A stretch of 64,000 bases of DNA from Myrmaecium sp. VS I D KN 1. Taxonomy: Eukaryota > Ascomycota > Dothideomycetes > Valsariales > Valsariaceae. The first letter of the stretch is position 1, and each line of letters opens with the position of its first letter. The notes under the pieces were generated by a model that saw only the letters and a program-made list of their open reading frames with translations, searched no databases and was not told where the DNA came from. The stretch lies in the NCBI GenBank assembly GCA_019775845.1, contig JADQAV010000009.1:372001-436000 (forward strand). The letters run 5' to 3'. This document shows positions 44,070 to 55,537 of the stretch, piece after piece. Made by a program: the position numbers and the translations under genes.

Positions 44070-44812
44070 TAGCCCTACTAGCTCAGCTGCAACTAGCAGG
44101 AGAAGAGCATAGTGGTGCTCTAGACCCAATAGACTGGGAAGCTAGTGACGTCGACAATAGAGAGTACGACGATGTTGACGAAGATGACGACCACGCGAAT
44201 GACAAAGAGGCAGAAGGAGATTTCCGAACTGAATTTGAATCGGACTTTTCCCTACCCACCGGCTTATGGCTACATTTATCAGAGGCCTTGTTCCAGCTTT
44301 CGATGATGTTTTGGACGCATCAGGATCCTGCTGGAGATATGTCTTCCTCGGTGGTCATTCATTACACAGCAATCATGGGAATACAACAGTATTCTCTCGC
44401 TTCTCGCTCAGCACATAGTTCTACCTCTCGGTTGGCCGCTTTGATTTGGATCGGCCGCCTCTTATTCCTAGAATATGCCTTGCCTATCCATAGCTACTCC
44501 ACTCTTGTTTACGAGTGGCCGTCCCGGGACCAATATCCATCACAGCCTGACCGTCTCGATGCGATTCGAAGGACGTACATTGTACGAGGGTGTTACACTC
44601 CATTTGGGGAAGTCGCCGAACTCAAGGCATTAGCAAAATCCATTGTTAAGCGGGAAGGCATTCCGGGGAATCTTTCCTGAGCGCCAGATGGGCTATCATT
44701 TACAATCGGGGACGATAAGAAATTTGAGCTGTCTGAGTTTTGCAAAACCCACTGCAGAGCAGTAAGTCTAGTCAAAGAGCAAGATAGCACTATCGTTATG
44801 TGGAAGACCTAA
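44070..44812 (+). pseudogene. Remnant of a large unknown fungal ORF
   Basis: One frame is readable for about 245 codons with a single internal stop near 44679 and no sensible start. It begins with an acidic stretch (EYDDVDEDDDHANDKEAEGD), then DFSLPTGLWLHLSEALFQLS, RLAALIWIGRLLFLEYALPI, YEWPSRDQYPSQPDRLDAIR, RGCYTPFGEVAELKALAKSI and SFTIGDDKKFELSEFC. The 'L..LIWIGRLLFLEYALP' pattern recalls the N-terminal half of large repeated fungal ORFs found with RecQ-like helicases near chromosome ends; this is from memory and weak. Frame beyond the stop continues in the same style, so the piece was part of a longer protein. Confidence 0.5.
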
Positions 44813-45243
44813 GCGCACATTAATAAGTATGGGTCCTTTGCTAATTTGGACAAAAGTCGGTCTTAGGATTTAGCTGAGGCTGAAACGGGTTCACTTGCGG
44901 AAGACACGCAATACCAACCGGTGGCCGGCGACTACGCCGAGCTCTAGGTTATACATCCCTCTATATAGAGTCACCATGTTTTGGAAGGATTCGTTATACA
45001 TCGCACATTGCTAAAGTCCCTCTTGTGACAGGAGGTACAATCAAGAGCAGGCACGGGGGCTGTCGCCTTTAGAGATGTTGATATCGGTAGAAAGGCGCAT
45101 TTGACTGTTTTACTTTACGGATAGAGTCATTTTTGAGCATTATGCCATTGCCTCTTCGAGATGTTTCATTCAGACTGATAGACTAATAAAAGGAGTTCCC
45201 AGAACTGTCCCTCAACCAGCTCTTCAATCTTTCCCAGCGAGAA
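44813..45243. other. Degenerate DNA, no gene seen
   Basis: Between the acidic ORF remnant and the Cys-rich repeat gene. I see nothing supportable. Confidence 0.4.
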
Positions 45244-45747
45244 TCACTTTCTGACTCCACTGTAGCGAGATCTGGCAGCCCTGATAAAGCGAACCCTGTT
45301 GTTTGCAGCCACAGGCACCCGTTCGCATCTTTCACCGCCATCGCCGTTTCCGCAGCGGAATGGGAGGAGACAGCAGCCGTCGTCAGCGAATTGCTCGAGG
45401 CCGTTAGCGCCTTCGCCGAGAGACTCACAATCCGGGCCATTGGGAAAGCCGCAGTTTTCGTCGTTGCCGTTGGTATTGTTGTTATTGTTGCCGTTGCCAT
45501 TCACGTTACCGTTTCCATTGCCGGCATTGGCATTGTCATTGGCATTGGCATTTTTGTTGTTGTTGTTGTTGTTGCTGTTGTTGTTATTGCCTCCAGCAGC
45601 AACCCTCTCACACCTCTCACCTCCGTCCCCGTTACCGCAGCGGGTAGGCAAGAGGCAGCAGCCGTCATCAGCAAACTGCTCCAGTCCATTTGCTCCTTCG
45701 CCCAGGGATATGCAATCGGGTCCATCGGGAAAGCCGCAGCTAGGTAT
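45244..45747 (-). CDS. Cys-rich tandem-repeat protein with Asn-rich linker (5' part missing)
   Basis: The minus-strand frame opens after an acceptor-like CTAACAG at 45748-45754 and ends at 45244 (167 codons with stop). It contains two copies of a roughly 46-residue module: CGFPDGPDCISLGEGANGLE then QFADDGCCLLPTRCGNGDGG ERCERV at 45738-45601, and CGFPNGPDCESLGEGANGLE .. at 45453-45316. Each has seven Cys at conserved spacing. The two copies match at most residues but differ at many third codon positions. The linker is about 45 residues, mostly Asn and Gly/Ala (AAC triplets). No signal peptide exon was found upstream, so it may be a fragment or its first exon is further away. Family unknown; Cys content suggests an extracellular protein. 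Confidence 0.55.
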   Translation of the reverse strand: MPSCGFPDGPDCISLGEGANGLEQFADDGCCLLPTRCGNGDGGERCERVAAGGNNNNSNNNNNNKNANANDNANAGNGNGNVNGNGNNNNNTNGNDENCGFPNGPDCESLGEGANGLEQFADDGCCLLPFRCGNGDGGERCERVPVAANNRVRFIRAARSRYSGVRK

Positions 45748-46599
45748 CTGTTAGCTCGTATTGTTACAAGGGGATGGTCAATTCTAACCGGAGAAAGAAA
45801 AGGAATAGTTCTGCCAGCAGATAAAACACGTTTGGGGAAAGAAGTAAAGTGGTCTGAAGTGTACGATGTATTAGTGTCTTATAAAATCCGATCAGGTGAT
45901 AACCAGATCTTATATACTCATGCATTTCTGTGTTCTTTTAAAATACACTCGCAGTTTCAAAATGTCTGAGGGCCCCTTAGTGTGGTGTTCAGACACTTCC
46001 GTTTCAGGCAGGTTTCTAAGCATTTCACCCCCACACGATGTCACGTCGCCTGCATCAGAAAGGAAAAGAATTTTCTGAAGCGACTTTTCGATCAAGCTTA
46101 TGTTTTAACTAACAAATGTTACATCATGTTTCACAGCGACCCCAGGTCATACATAGGATTGTCGGAATTCCGCTAAGCAATTGAGGAGGCTGTCCGCCGG
46201 CCTGTCGACAACTGTAGTCTACCTGCCGATGGCCCGGATAACTTTCCAATGCCACTGGCATATCTGCGGCACAGTTTGGTGCCAGGACCATTTCGGTGGG
46301 CATTGTAACAGTTGTTTCATGACACTCATGGTCTGGCAAAATTGAGCACGCCGAGCTGGGGTGAAACGAGGGGTATTCAGAAGCCTGGAGTTGTTCCTGG
46401 AGTGTTCATCATGACGGTGGTCATGTGGTCGTTGAACCATAGGAGGTTATGCAATTTGAGCAAACCTTGTGAAAGAAGACGAGCTAGAAGTCCTATGTTA
46501 TCTATTATATCTAACGTGGTTGATAAGCATGCTGACCGGACAAGTATACTGACTAAAAATCTCAACCATTTAGCTTTAAATTGCTATAAAACCACCACA
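45748..46599. other. Degenerate DNA upstream of the Cys-rich gene
   Basis: Medium-AT DNA, no gene recognised; it would hold any first exon and promoter of the Cys-rich gene, but I could not identify either. Confidence 0.4.
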
Positions 46600-48225
46600 A
46601 ACTATCTAATAAATTAAAACTACTTACTATACTCTTTACCAGATGTCTTAATTACTACCTAACAGGTCCTTATATTATACCCGGCCTTACCGTATTTACT
46701 ATAATATATAACTCTCAGTCCCCTTAACCCTCTGCAACTACTACTTCTCGACGACTCGGCCGCTACCTATATATTAATATCTATCTAATTAATTACTTAT
46801 AATACTTCCTATATAGTTATAGTCCCTCCTTTCTATAGTTTAGTTCTTTTTCCCCTTTAGCGCCGGCTTATTATCTTATTTATTTATTTAAGATCCTTTA
46901 ACCTAGCCTCTATTAAGGCTAGCCGATATATAGCTACCTTTATTACTTTAATACTAAACTTTAAAGCTTATATAATTAACTCTAGTAAGCTACTTTTATA
47001 CCTTCTGATTCGCCTTTTAAGGTAGTTAGACTAAGATTAGGCCTTAATTACTATTATTAGGGTCTTTAAAGTCTAAGAGGTTAACGGTTCAGCAGCCTCC
47101 CTAGGGGGTATTAAAGTCCGTAGCTATATATTAAGCTTTAAGATTATATTTTCTAGGTTAAAAGAAGTAAGCCTAGCTCCTCTAAAACCTCCCCGGATAT
47201 TACTCTTTATAAAAGTAGCTTTAAAAGTAGTATAAAAGGTAGAAAAGAACTTAGTCTTAGAAATATAAGTTATAAAGTATCTAACTAGATACTCTATTTC
47301 TTAATTATATACCTTTTTAAGTACTATAAAGTACTTAATATTAAGAGGCTGGAGTAAGTAAGATATATAAGTAGGTATATAAAGTATAATAATCTTATTC
47401 TCCTTATAATATCTCTTAAAATTAGTAGAGTAGTAGCTTTCGTAACCGTTAAGAATTAGAAGATAATAGGGACTAGTTAATTAGTTAATTATAGAGTAAT
47501 TAAAGTATTTTAGCTACTTAAGACCTAGATAATTATTTATCTATTTATTTTAGCTTATTATAATTACCTAATTACCTAGAAGGTTATATTCTTAGTACTA
47601 ATTTATAAGGTAATATTAGCCTATACTAATAATAAACGGCGCGATTAATTAACCTTCTATATTAGTTACTTAGATTATAGTAATCTATTCCTAGTTTCTA
47701 AGCTATACTAATTTTAGCCTTCCTTATCTTTCTAAGCCTATAATAACTATTCCGGCTATAATAATACTTATTATAAAGCTAGTCTTATTAAAATTCTAAA
47801 TATTATCTAATTAAATACTATACTTTATAATTATATTCTATACAAGCTTAAACTAGCTATAAATAATAGTTAGATCTTTATATTTAGCTCTTTAGTAGTT
47901 ATATTTCTGAAATAAACGCGTCTTTAGCTCTAGTTATTACTTTATAAGGTTATAAGCTTAATATTTACTAACTAGTAGCGTACTACAGTTTATAAGTAGA
48001 GAATTAACTATTTCTTCTATAAAATATAGTCGCGAGGGAAATCCTCGTAAATCTAAGTTAAGAATAAATTAAATTATTATATACTCTTCTAGATTAAATA
48101 GTTTCCGTAACTTTAGAATCTAATTACGTTGTAATTAAATACTATTCTTTTAGTTACGGAGGGTACTATATCTAACCTTATATATACTTACAGCGCGTCG
48201 GATACCTAGCTTTAAGTTAATTCAC
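46600..48225. repeat. Hyper-RIPed AT-rich block 2
   Basis: About 1.6 kb of TA-rich DNA with CpA and TpG almost absent (only a few, mostly near 46.6-46.7 and 47.09 kb). The pattern is that of a repeated element driven to the RIP end state. Family not readable. Its right edge coincides with the first readable codons of the transcription-factor fragment. Confidence 0.85.
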
Positions 48226-49618
48226 AGCTGTATCGACCTGTTCATGGTGTATATGTTCCCCAACACGCCCATTGCCCATGAACCTACGTTGCGTGCCGCC
48301 GTCTCACTGTTTCAACCCGGCGTAGATATGGCCTTTGCTGCTGGCGCCCCCTACCTCGACCGTTTTACCCAACCTTCGGAACTCCGCTCCTTCACTCTCA
48401 TCACTGCTCTCTGCGCCATGGTCACAGCAGTTATGCCTGAGACGAGCATCCCTTGGCGAGGGCTGCTGGCTGGACCCTTTCTGCAGGCATCTATTGCAAT
48501 GCTGCGATCCTACGAGCAGTACGATCTGGAACACCCGGACTCGTCTTCTCTGGCTATTCGAATATGGCACTCGAGCGCCTATCAGAATACGATCGGCCGG
48601 CCAGGTGCCGCCTTCCACTACCACGGAGAGGCTACTCTGCTGGCGCAAAGGCTGCATTTATACGACGAGAAGGCCATCGCTCGGGAGTGGGTTATTGGGT
48701 CGCAGCTGCTTCGAGCGTGCTTTTGGCTCACCTATATCGCCGATAGCTCTGCCATAACATTTGGGAACCGGCCCTCGCTCCTACACGAACTATTGTTCCG
48801 AACCAAACTCACACTACGCGAGAACGGCGATGAAGAGGAACCTCTCCTGGATATGGGTAAGAACATCAACCAGGGGTCTCTCGAGAGCCGTCTGAACGTC
48901 GGATTCCACTTGAAGCGCCGTGTTTGGGCATCAGCTGCCGCTTTGTCGCTAAGCATCAGAGAGTCTGCCCGTGCAAAGGTCGCTGCCGCCGAAAGTCTGG
49001 ACGGAAATGACGATGACGATGACGATGACAACGACAATGCATCTCAGTCCGCCCGCCTGACCGGGGCCTATATGGATTTCGTCTCTGTCTTGGACGATTT
49101 GCCGCCGTGGCTCCGCCGTCCCGACCACCATAGTGACTCTCCACTTGATGACGACGTTGCAGCTTACCAAAGGACTTATTATTGGGCGCAGAGATGCAAC
49201 ATCACAACTGCTTACCACTGTATCAAGCTCATCATTCTGCAAGAGTGCATTGACAACAACATACCATCGATCATGGGACTTGGCAGCCATACCCTTTCTT
49301 GGGCGATCAGGAAGCTCGAGATCGCCCAAGACTTCCTCCAGGAGCTTCAGATGGCGCCTTTCTTATGCTATAAGTCTCAAGGCGAGCACGCGGTAGGTAT
49401 ATTCTAGAAGCATCCTTCCCATGCTTGTCTCCATGTACTGATCCAACTCCAAGGTTGAACGGGTCCGCCGTGTTGGCAGCACTATTTTGGAGCTCATCCA
49501 CAACATCAAGCACGATAAAGTCAAAGATAGAGCTGTGGCTCTCTTCACCCAGCTGCTAGACATTTTTACAAAGCTGAACTCCAGAGTCAGCGAAGAGCTT
49601 GCCGGAATCGAGCACTGA
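48226..49618 (+). pseudogene. Fungal transcription factor, 5'-truncated (no zinc cluster)
   Basis: Two exons, 48244-49392 and 49454-49618, joined by a 61-nt intron, give 437 aa that read as the fungal transcription-factor middle-homology region: FPNTPIAHEPTLRAAVSLF, HYHGEATLLAQRLHLYDEKA, LRACFWLTYIADSSAITFGN RPSLLHE, DDLPPWLRRPD, AYQRTYYWAQRCNITTAYHC. The frame is also open for nine codons before the ATG (LIHSCIDLF), which looks like family sequence and not a leader. So the ATG at 48244 is likely an internal Met, and the N-terminal Zn2Cys6 domain has been lost to the RIPed block. A short Asp run (NDDDDDDDNDN) lies in the middle. It neighbours the glycoside genes, which suggests a local regulator. 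Confidence 0.75.
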
Positions 49619-50645
49619 AGCCCGTTTGAGCTGATTACCTTGCGGGCATCGTGGTCCAATAGCAACTGATGTGTATTGTTCACTTTCTGTCCTATAGCTC
49701 GATATCTTGGCAGCATGGACGGTCTGCCTTACACCACATTGAACTACGGACGATAGCCAGATTCCTGCAACACGACCGGTGTTTGCTCTGCACTCACCGT
49801 AGTAACTTTCGGACTGTCTATGACATCTGGTGCTGCACACTCTTGGCTCCATGCGGCCAGAGTCGAATCGAGGCCGAATAAGACTGTGCGGACTATATAT
49901 TAGGCTTGAAGGCATTGCATGGTTAAATGCCGGGTTATGACCAATAGTGTGAGTGTCCTCTACATCAGGAGTTCACCGCCAATCTGAGCCAGGATCTTCA
50001 CATGATCCTGAACCCTGAACCTGGTAAGCCTCGGAGGAGGAATCATGGGGCATACCTCGTCATCATGGGCCAACTCCGATCACTCGACCAGACAGCACGA
50101 GGTTGCAGTGCGCATGCGTTCCAGATCGCTTCAAGATAGCACTGCTTGGCAAAGTAAGCGTTGCCTGGCTTCCCCGCGGAGGTATCCTTAACTCTACCCC
50201 GGACATCCGTGGGGGAATGGTGGAGGAGGTGGGGTACAGCATGACATTCATGAGCACCATGCGCCGTGGGTCGCCCCGGTAGGTGCCCTCATCGTGGGGC
50301 CCAAGACCCCCTGGCCCTTCATGAATAGAAGGTGTTAGAATATCGCTAGTTGGGCTGGAAGACCTTGGCCCATCAACGATCCCAGCCACCGGAATCGAGC
50401 ATACACTAGCGTTACCGAAAGGATATCCCTACTACGCCCCAAGTTGTCCGGGGTAAAGGCATCCGAGTACCCCAGGCAAACTCTGAGCTGAAGGAAGAAA
50501 CTATACGTTGCACTGATCCAACATAAGTACGGATGCGCTGCTTATCAGCTCTACGTAGCCGTCAACGATTCGAGTTGTACTTTGAACTTGCCCCGTATAA
50601 TCCGTTCAAGTCGGGTAGCGGTTACATCTTAATCTGTCCATCGTC
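49619..50645. promoter_or_regulatory. Intergenic region before the GH78 remnant
   Basis: About 1 kb without a gene. It would hold the promoter of the plus-strand glycosidase gene. No known site called. Confidence 0.4.
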
Positions 50646-52460
50646 ATGTCTTTTGTCACCCACTTGTGTTGCCTCCCGCTACTTCTCGCCCGAGTAGCTT
50701 CCGGCTACTCCCAGACTGATAGGTACATGATCCCTTTTAAACACCCCTCTGTATGATAACTTGGACAGAAGTTTAGATTGATACAGGTCATCCTTTCGCC
50801 CCCCACGTCTTGCTGTTGGTTCTGAGCTCTCCCTCGATGGCCAAGGATTTGAGCGATTTACTCTCAAACCCTACCATCAGCCACTCTTGACTATGGCCAT
50901 GAGGTTGCCGGGTATCCGTTCTTCGAATTTGAGTCCGTCGAAGGCTCCATTCAAATCGAGGTCAAATACGCAGAAGAGTTTAGTGCTCTGAAACACGACT
51001 TCTCTGACGGCCCTCTTCCCTTTGCATCCTCCTTGGCCAACACCTTCAGAGTCGAGACTATCGAGATCTCTAAGGCTGGACGCATCCAATCTTCCTTGAT
51101 CCAAGGTGGCCAAAGATGGCAGTCAATTAAGCTGCTTACGAAAGGCTCAGTCACTCTCAAGTCACTCGGTTATGTTCCTAGTATTTCTGTAATGAACGTG
51201 GAGAGACTCCCTGGGCGCTTCGAAAGCAGCGACGCAGACTTGAACGAGATTTGGAAGGTACCAACCTAAACTAGGCATCTCAATTCAGCTGAACGGTCCC
51301 ATTTGCTAACGATTTCTTATAGCTCGGCGCGAGATCCACCATCCTGTCATGCGTGGATGCTGGTTCGCAAAAGTCAATTTGGAATGTGACGGAGGATAAT
51401 GGCGCCCATGTGCGAGGTACGAGAGCTGGAACCACGACGTTTGGCGCTACTCTGCGCAATTATACCCTCGAGGTCGATACTAAGATCGAAAGAGGCGGTG
51501 TTGGCTGGACGGTGGTGAGTGATGATATCTAAAACTAATCTGAGTTACCCAAACTAACATTGAACCCAAAGGCCTTCCCGCTTGCGTCTCCAGCACGAGG
51601 AATTCAGCTTAACTTAGCCGCTGATGAACAGACTTTTGTCAACACCAACACTTCAATCATCCGTCCGAATACGGTTGTGTTTGGTTATGGATACTCTCTC
51701 GTAAACCAGACGAGCTTGACATCTTATTACCTAGACACATTCAATGTGCCCTTCGCTATCAAGACGAACACGTGGTACCGCATCAAGACTGTTCTCGACG
51801 GGCAACATCTTGCAGTATCAATTGGAAGCACTGCCATCTTCAACTTGACTTTAAGCAACTACCCAATCAACGACCAAAGACTTGTGAACGGTGTGATTGA
51901 CAGCCAAGGGTCATGGGGATTTGGCGGCTGGCAGGACCAAGCGGGATATTTCAAGAACGTGGTTGTCTCGGGTACTGCAAACGGGACGGTGCTATATCGG
52001 AACCCAATGACGGATGCCCCAGCTGTGGTGCGCGAGTATGGCGTTCAAGCCAATACGCAGTCTGTTTGCATGGATGGCCCGAAGCGTGACCGCCTCGTGT
52101 GGTTGGGTGACTTCTTTCACACAGTGCGGGTCATTGCGGCGAGCACTTCACGGTTCGATTGGGCCAGGGGGACCCTCCAGTACTTCGTTGATTGGCAATC
52201 ATCAGACGGTCTAATGCCTTATGCCCCTCCGATCGGCTATACACCAGAGCTCGCAAAGCTCCAACCCTAGCCTAAAAGAAGCAAAGTCTCAGGTCGCCAC
52301 TGCTTTTGAAGGGAGTTTGAAGGTGCATTGGAAAGTGAAGGGCCGAAAACTAGATGTGTCTATACGAGCGCCTCGGATGACAAGTGGAATATTTCAGCTT
52401 GGAGATGTCAAAAGAGTGTTATCAGGTAGAGACTCTTACCATTTTAGTGTGAACTTTTAA
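50646..52460 (+). pseudogene. GH78 alpha-L-rhamnosidase remnant, catalytic barrel deleted
   Basis: A signal peptide exon (MSFVTHLCCLPLLLARVASG) starts at 50646. After a GTACATG..ACAG intron the frame is disturbed until about 50850. Then family text runs YSQTLPSATLDYGHEVAGYP, FRVETIEISKAGRIQSSLIQ, RLPGRFESSDADLNEIWK (to 51257), exon 51323-51514 (LGARSTILSCVDAGSQKSIW) and exon 51572-52270 (ending MDGPKRDRLVWLGDFFHTVR .. DGLMPYAPPIGYTPEL). The next 60 codons, in another frame, are the family's C-terminal beta domain (SLKVHWKVKGRKLDVSIRAP). So about 400-450 residues, the (alpha/alpha)6 catalytic barrel, are missing between 52255 and 52275. In the family this enzyme frees terminal rhamnose from plant glycosides; here it cannot be active. 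Confidence 0.8.
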
Positions 52461-52632
52461 ATACTACTACAGATGACAGAATGGCCCCAGCCAAGTTACT
52501 TCTTGGGGGGAGTCCTCACAAGACTAAGATCTACATGTTACTATATTTGAACAGGTCTCTTTCCACAACTAGAACCTCGCGGACAGTCTGAAATAATGCA
52601 GAACGCAAAGCTGAGGCCTACGTATTTTCTTT

Positions 52633-54350
52633 TTAGGGATCCCAGTGATTCAGCTTAAAGCCTCCGCGATTCAGTTTCTGAAACACCAAACCCGGGTCAT
52701 ACTGGAGGAGGGTTGACCAAAGCTTTGCCCTGCTGGATAGTGGGTATGTCTCGAACGGCCTTTGCCATTCGCCTGCATCTCCCATATGCAGAAAGTTGAA
52801 CGCGACTCCCTGTTGCTGATTGATAGCTTGCTGTGACTCGATAAAGTTCCTTGCCCAGCTGGTGACCCTAGCATCATCGGCGGCATCTGACCAGCTAGTA
52901 GCTAGTTGCCAAACTAACGCCAAGGCGATTAATATCAACTTTACTTCATGTGCATAAAATATTGAAAGCTTGAAGCACAGGTAGCACAGAGGGCCCTTAG
53001 ACTCACTTAGAAGAGGGTGGTTGCCTGGTAGCCTCCACACATTCCCAACACCATTGTCGAGTGCTACTGTTTCAGCACGTCTGGGAACAGAGTTGAGAAC
53101 AAATGTAGGGTTAAACCCCGAATCATCTTCAAGGTCCTCCACGGCAACCCTCCACGCTTTATACAGGTCGACAAGTCTTTCCTTGGCTGTCGCAAGCAGT
53201 GTCTGGTGGCCAAATTGAACCCTAAAGAGAAGCAACATTAGCCATTACATGGTGGACTCATCAGCCTACTCAGACCTCTAGACTCACCTGAACATTTGGT
53301 TTGGCGTATCAAGATTCGCATGCCATGCTGCAGGTGAAAGTATTGCGTGCTGAGAGTAGATGGGCGGGATCGCCGTGAAATTGCTGAAGTATGATGGTGG
53401 TGTCTCGGTGCCCTCTTGCACTCCCAAGAGGCTTGCGCTAGCCACTCTCGCGGTAGTATTGTAGCTAACCGTCATGACAGCGCCAGCTCCAATCGCTTCG
53501 TCGTTGAAGATAGTGTGGTCTGCCGCCGCGATGATGAATTTCTCGATGGAGTCCTCGTCGAAAGACTGTGTCGTTGTACTGATCAAGGGAATCTTGAAAG
53601 CCTTAATAACGAACCGTGTGACAACACCGAAATTATTGGCGCCACCCTTCAACCCCCAAAAGAGGTCTGAGTTGGCTTGAGAGTCTGCGACAACCTGGGT
53701 TCCATTCCCAAGTACCACATCGTAGCTGATAACGTTATCCATAGTAAACCCGTATTTGTTTGCAAAGTAGTGGAAACCACCGATCAAGGTAAGGCCAGGT
53801 ATGCCAATGCTCTTCAAGCGACCGCCTACTGTGTACAGTCCGTAGGTTTCAAGGGCATTGTATACATCAACCCATCTAGTTCCAGGTCCGACTGACACGA
53901 TAGACTCTGACGGGCAGACTTCAATCTGCGATAGTCTATTCAACGCGAGAAGTACACCGCCATCGATGTTATTTGAACCAGGGAACTGTCCCGGCGCCTC
54001 AACTTAGTATATCGAAAAGAGCAGGGCAACGCTACAACGTTCATGTGTCCACCACCACGTATAGCAAACTGTGCCGCGTTGGACACGAGGACAGAAACAG
54101 TTTGGGAAACTCCGCTAGCTCCAGTTGGTAGAATAATGCAGGCTGGCTTCAAACTAGCTCTGATGTCCCAATAATTCGTCGACTCTTCCTTATACTTCGC
54201 AGAGTCGGGGAAGAGCACATCGGAGGGGAAGAGTGTCGCGAGTTCGTTGCATGCGGCTTCAACTCCAGGTAGGGCATGGTTCGTAGCACGAGTGCACCCG
54301 AGTATGGCGAGGAGACCAGTAAGTCTGAATCGAATCATTTTGAAGTCCAT
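52633..54350 (-). CDS. FAD-linked (berberine-bridge-type) oxidoreductase, 493 aa
   Basis: Secreted flavin oxidase of the PCMH/BBE family. Four exons, 54350-54036, 53985-53288, 53221-53007 and 52886-52633, all in phase; introns are 50, 66 and 120 nt. The signal peptide lies after MDFK (MIRFRLTGLLAILGCTRA). The FAD fold shows ACIILPTGASGVSQTVSVLV, FAIRGGGHMN (its His is the usual covalent FAD anchor), then SNNIDGGVLLALNRLSQIEV, VGPGTRWVDVYNALETYGL, YFANKYGFTMDNVISYDVVLG and LFWGLKGGANNFGVVTRF. The C-terminal BBE segment DPGLVFQKLNRGGFKL closes it. The family oxidises sugars, alcohols or alkaloid-like substrates with O2. It lies between two ruined carbohydrate genes yet has no stop or frame break that I can see. 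Start at 54350 or 54338 are both possible. Confidence 0.85.
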
Positions 54351-55537
54351 GGCGCTACGTTCATAAGGCAAGGATGCCGATGCTGCGTTTGGGGTATGAA
54401 AGGCAAGCGATTTAATCAAGGATCGTTTTGTCAAGCCAGTGACGTTCGACAATACACAAACCGATTTCGAGCTGTCATCTTATGCTTTTAAGCCTTTGCC
54501 TGTCTCCCAAATGACAATCCCAGGCTTACACTGTCCCTTTACCGGTCAGTGATGGGAGTGCACCGTTTTGAGATCGATGTAGCACTACAAGAGCAAGTCT
54601 CTCCCGTACGATGCGCAGATCATCCCTTGGTCGCCAGCATTGTCTTGAACCGTAAGCTCGCGTATTTCGGATCTCGCAATGCGACTCTCAATCCATGCCG
54701 ACCCACTCAGATTACTCCGTGGCGGTGGCTTTTGCCACTCTGCTAAGGCCACACCCTGCAAACATTCCACGGACATTTAGCACACGGTTCGGTTCTGTAC
54801 AGTGCAGGAACTAAGAAGAACGGACTCGACGGTCTTACATTGAGCAGCTGATTTGTGGTCTTTTGCCCTGGATAGTTCGACTTGCCGTCTACAGTAATCC
54901 TGTACTCTACACATCTGATTGCCACTTCCCCCAGGGCCTCTATTTCTCGAGGCGGCCCAGATCTAGACGACCTTGTTGCGACGTGCCTGTTCGTAGTATT
55001 CGAAAGGAAGTGATTCCCTACAGAACTGAAAACATCCTGAGAGGCATAATTATAGTTGCCTAACTATAGGCTGACTAGGTGTTCAATACCTCTACGCTTC
55101 ATATAATACGTTGTCTGCTAGAACGCTAGCGGATTGAGGCTGTTTTGGTACCAGCCGCATGTGATGAGAAACTCTGGGTCTAGCCCGAGAATCCAGACGA
55201 AGGTCCAGTTCACTCTGTTATATTACTGAGTAATCTTCTTCAGGTTTTGGGATGTGCATCAACAGACCCAGACTTACTACCCAATCCTGGACTCTGGGTC
55301 TTCAACCGCTTTGAAGCACCTGATCGCTGAGTTCCGGGGGTTTCATGTCAGCGATCACAATCCACCGCACATCCCGTTCAGACCACCCGGAAGCACTTGG
55401 CAGAAAAGTCGAATTACTAAGACGATGAATATATTGGATCAGTCCATCCTAGTCCACCAGCCCTCATTTCGCCACTATACACCTATATCTGTACGGAAAA
55501 GGCTGTAGTAGCCATGCCGTTCACGTCCATGTCCACC
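54351..55537. other. Intergenic, 1.2 kb
   Basis: 5' region of the FAD oxidase and 3' region of the transporter remnant. No gene seen; in the other direction only short frames. Confidence 0.4.

Noticed and set aside
45299-45969. Plus-strand hydrophobic Val/Ile/Leu frames over the Cys-rich gene
   Set aside because: They arise from the reverse of the AAC triplet linker (GTT); the repeated Cys modules on the minus strand are the conserved reading.
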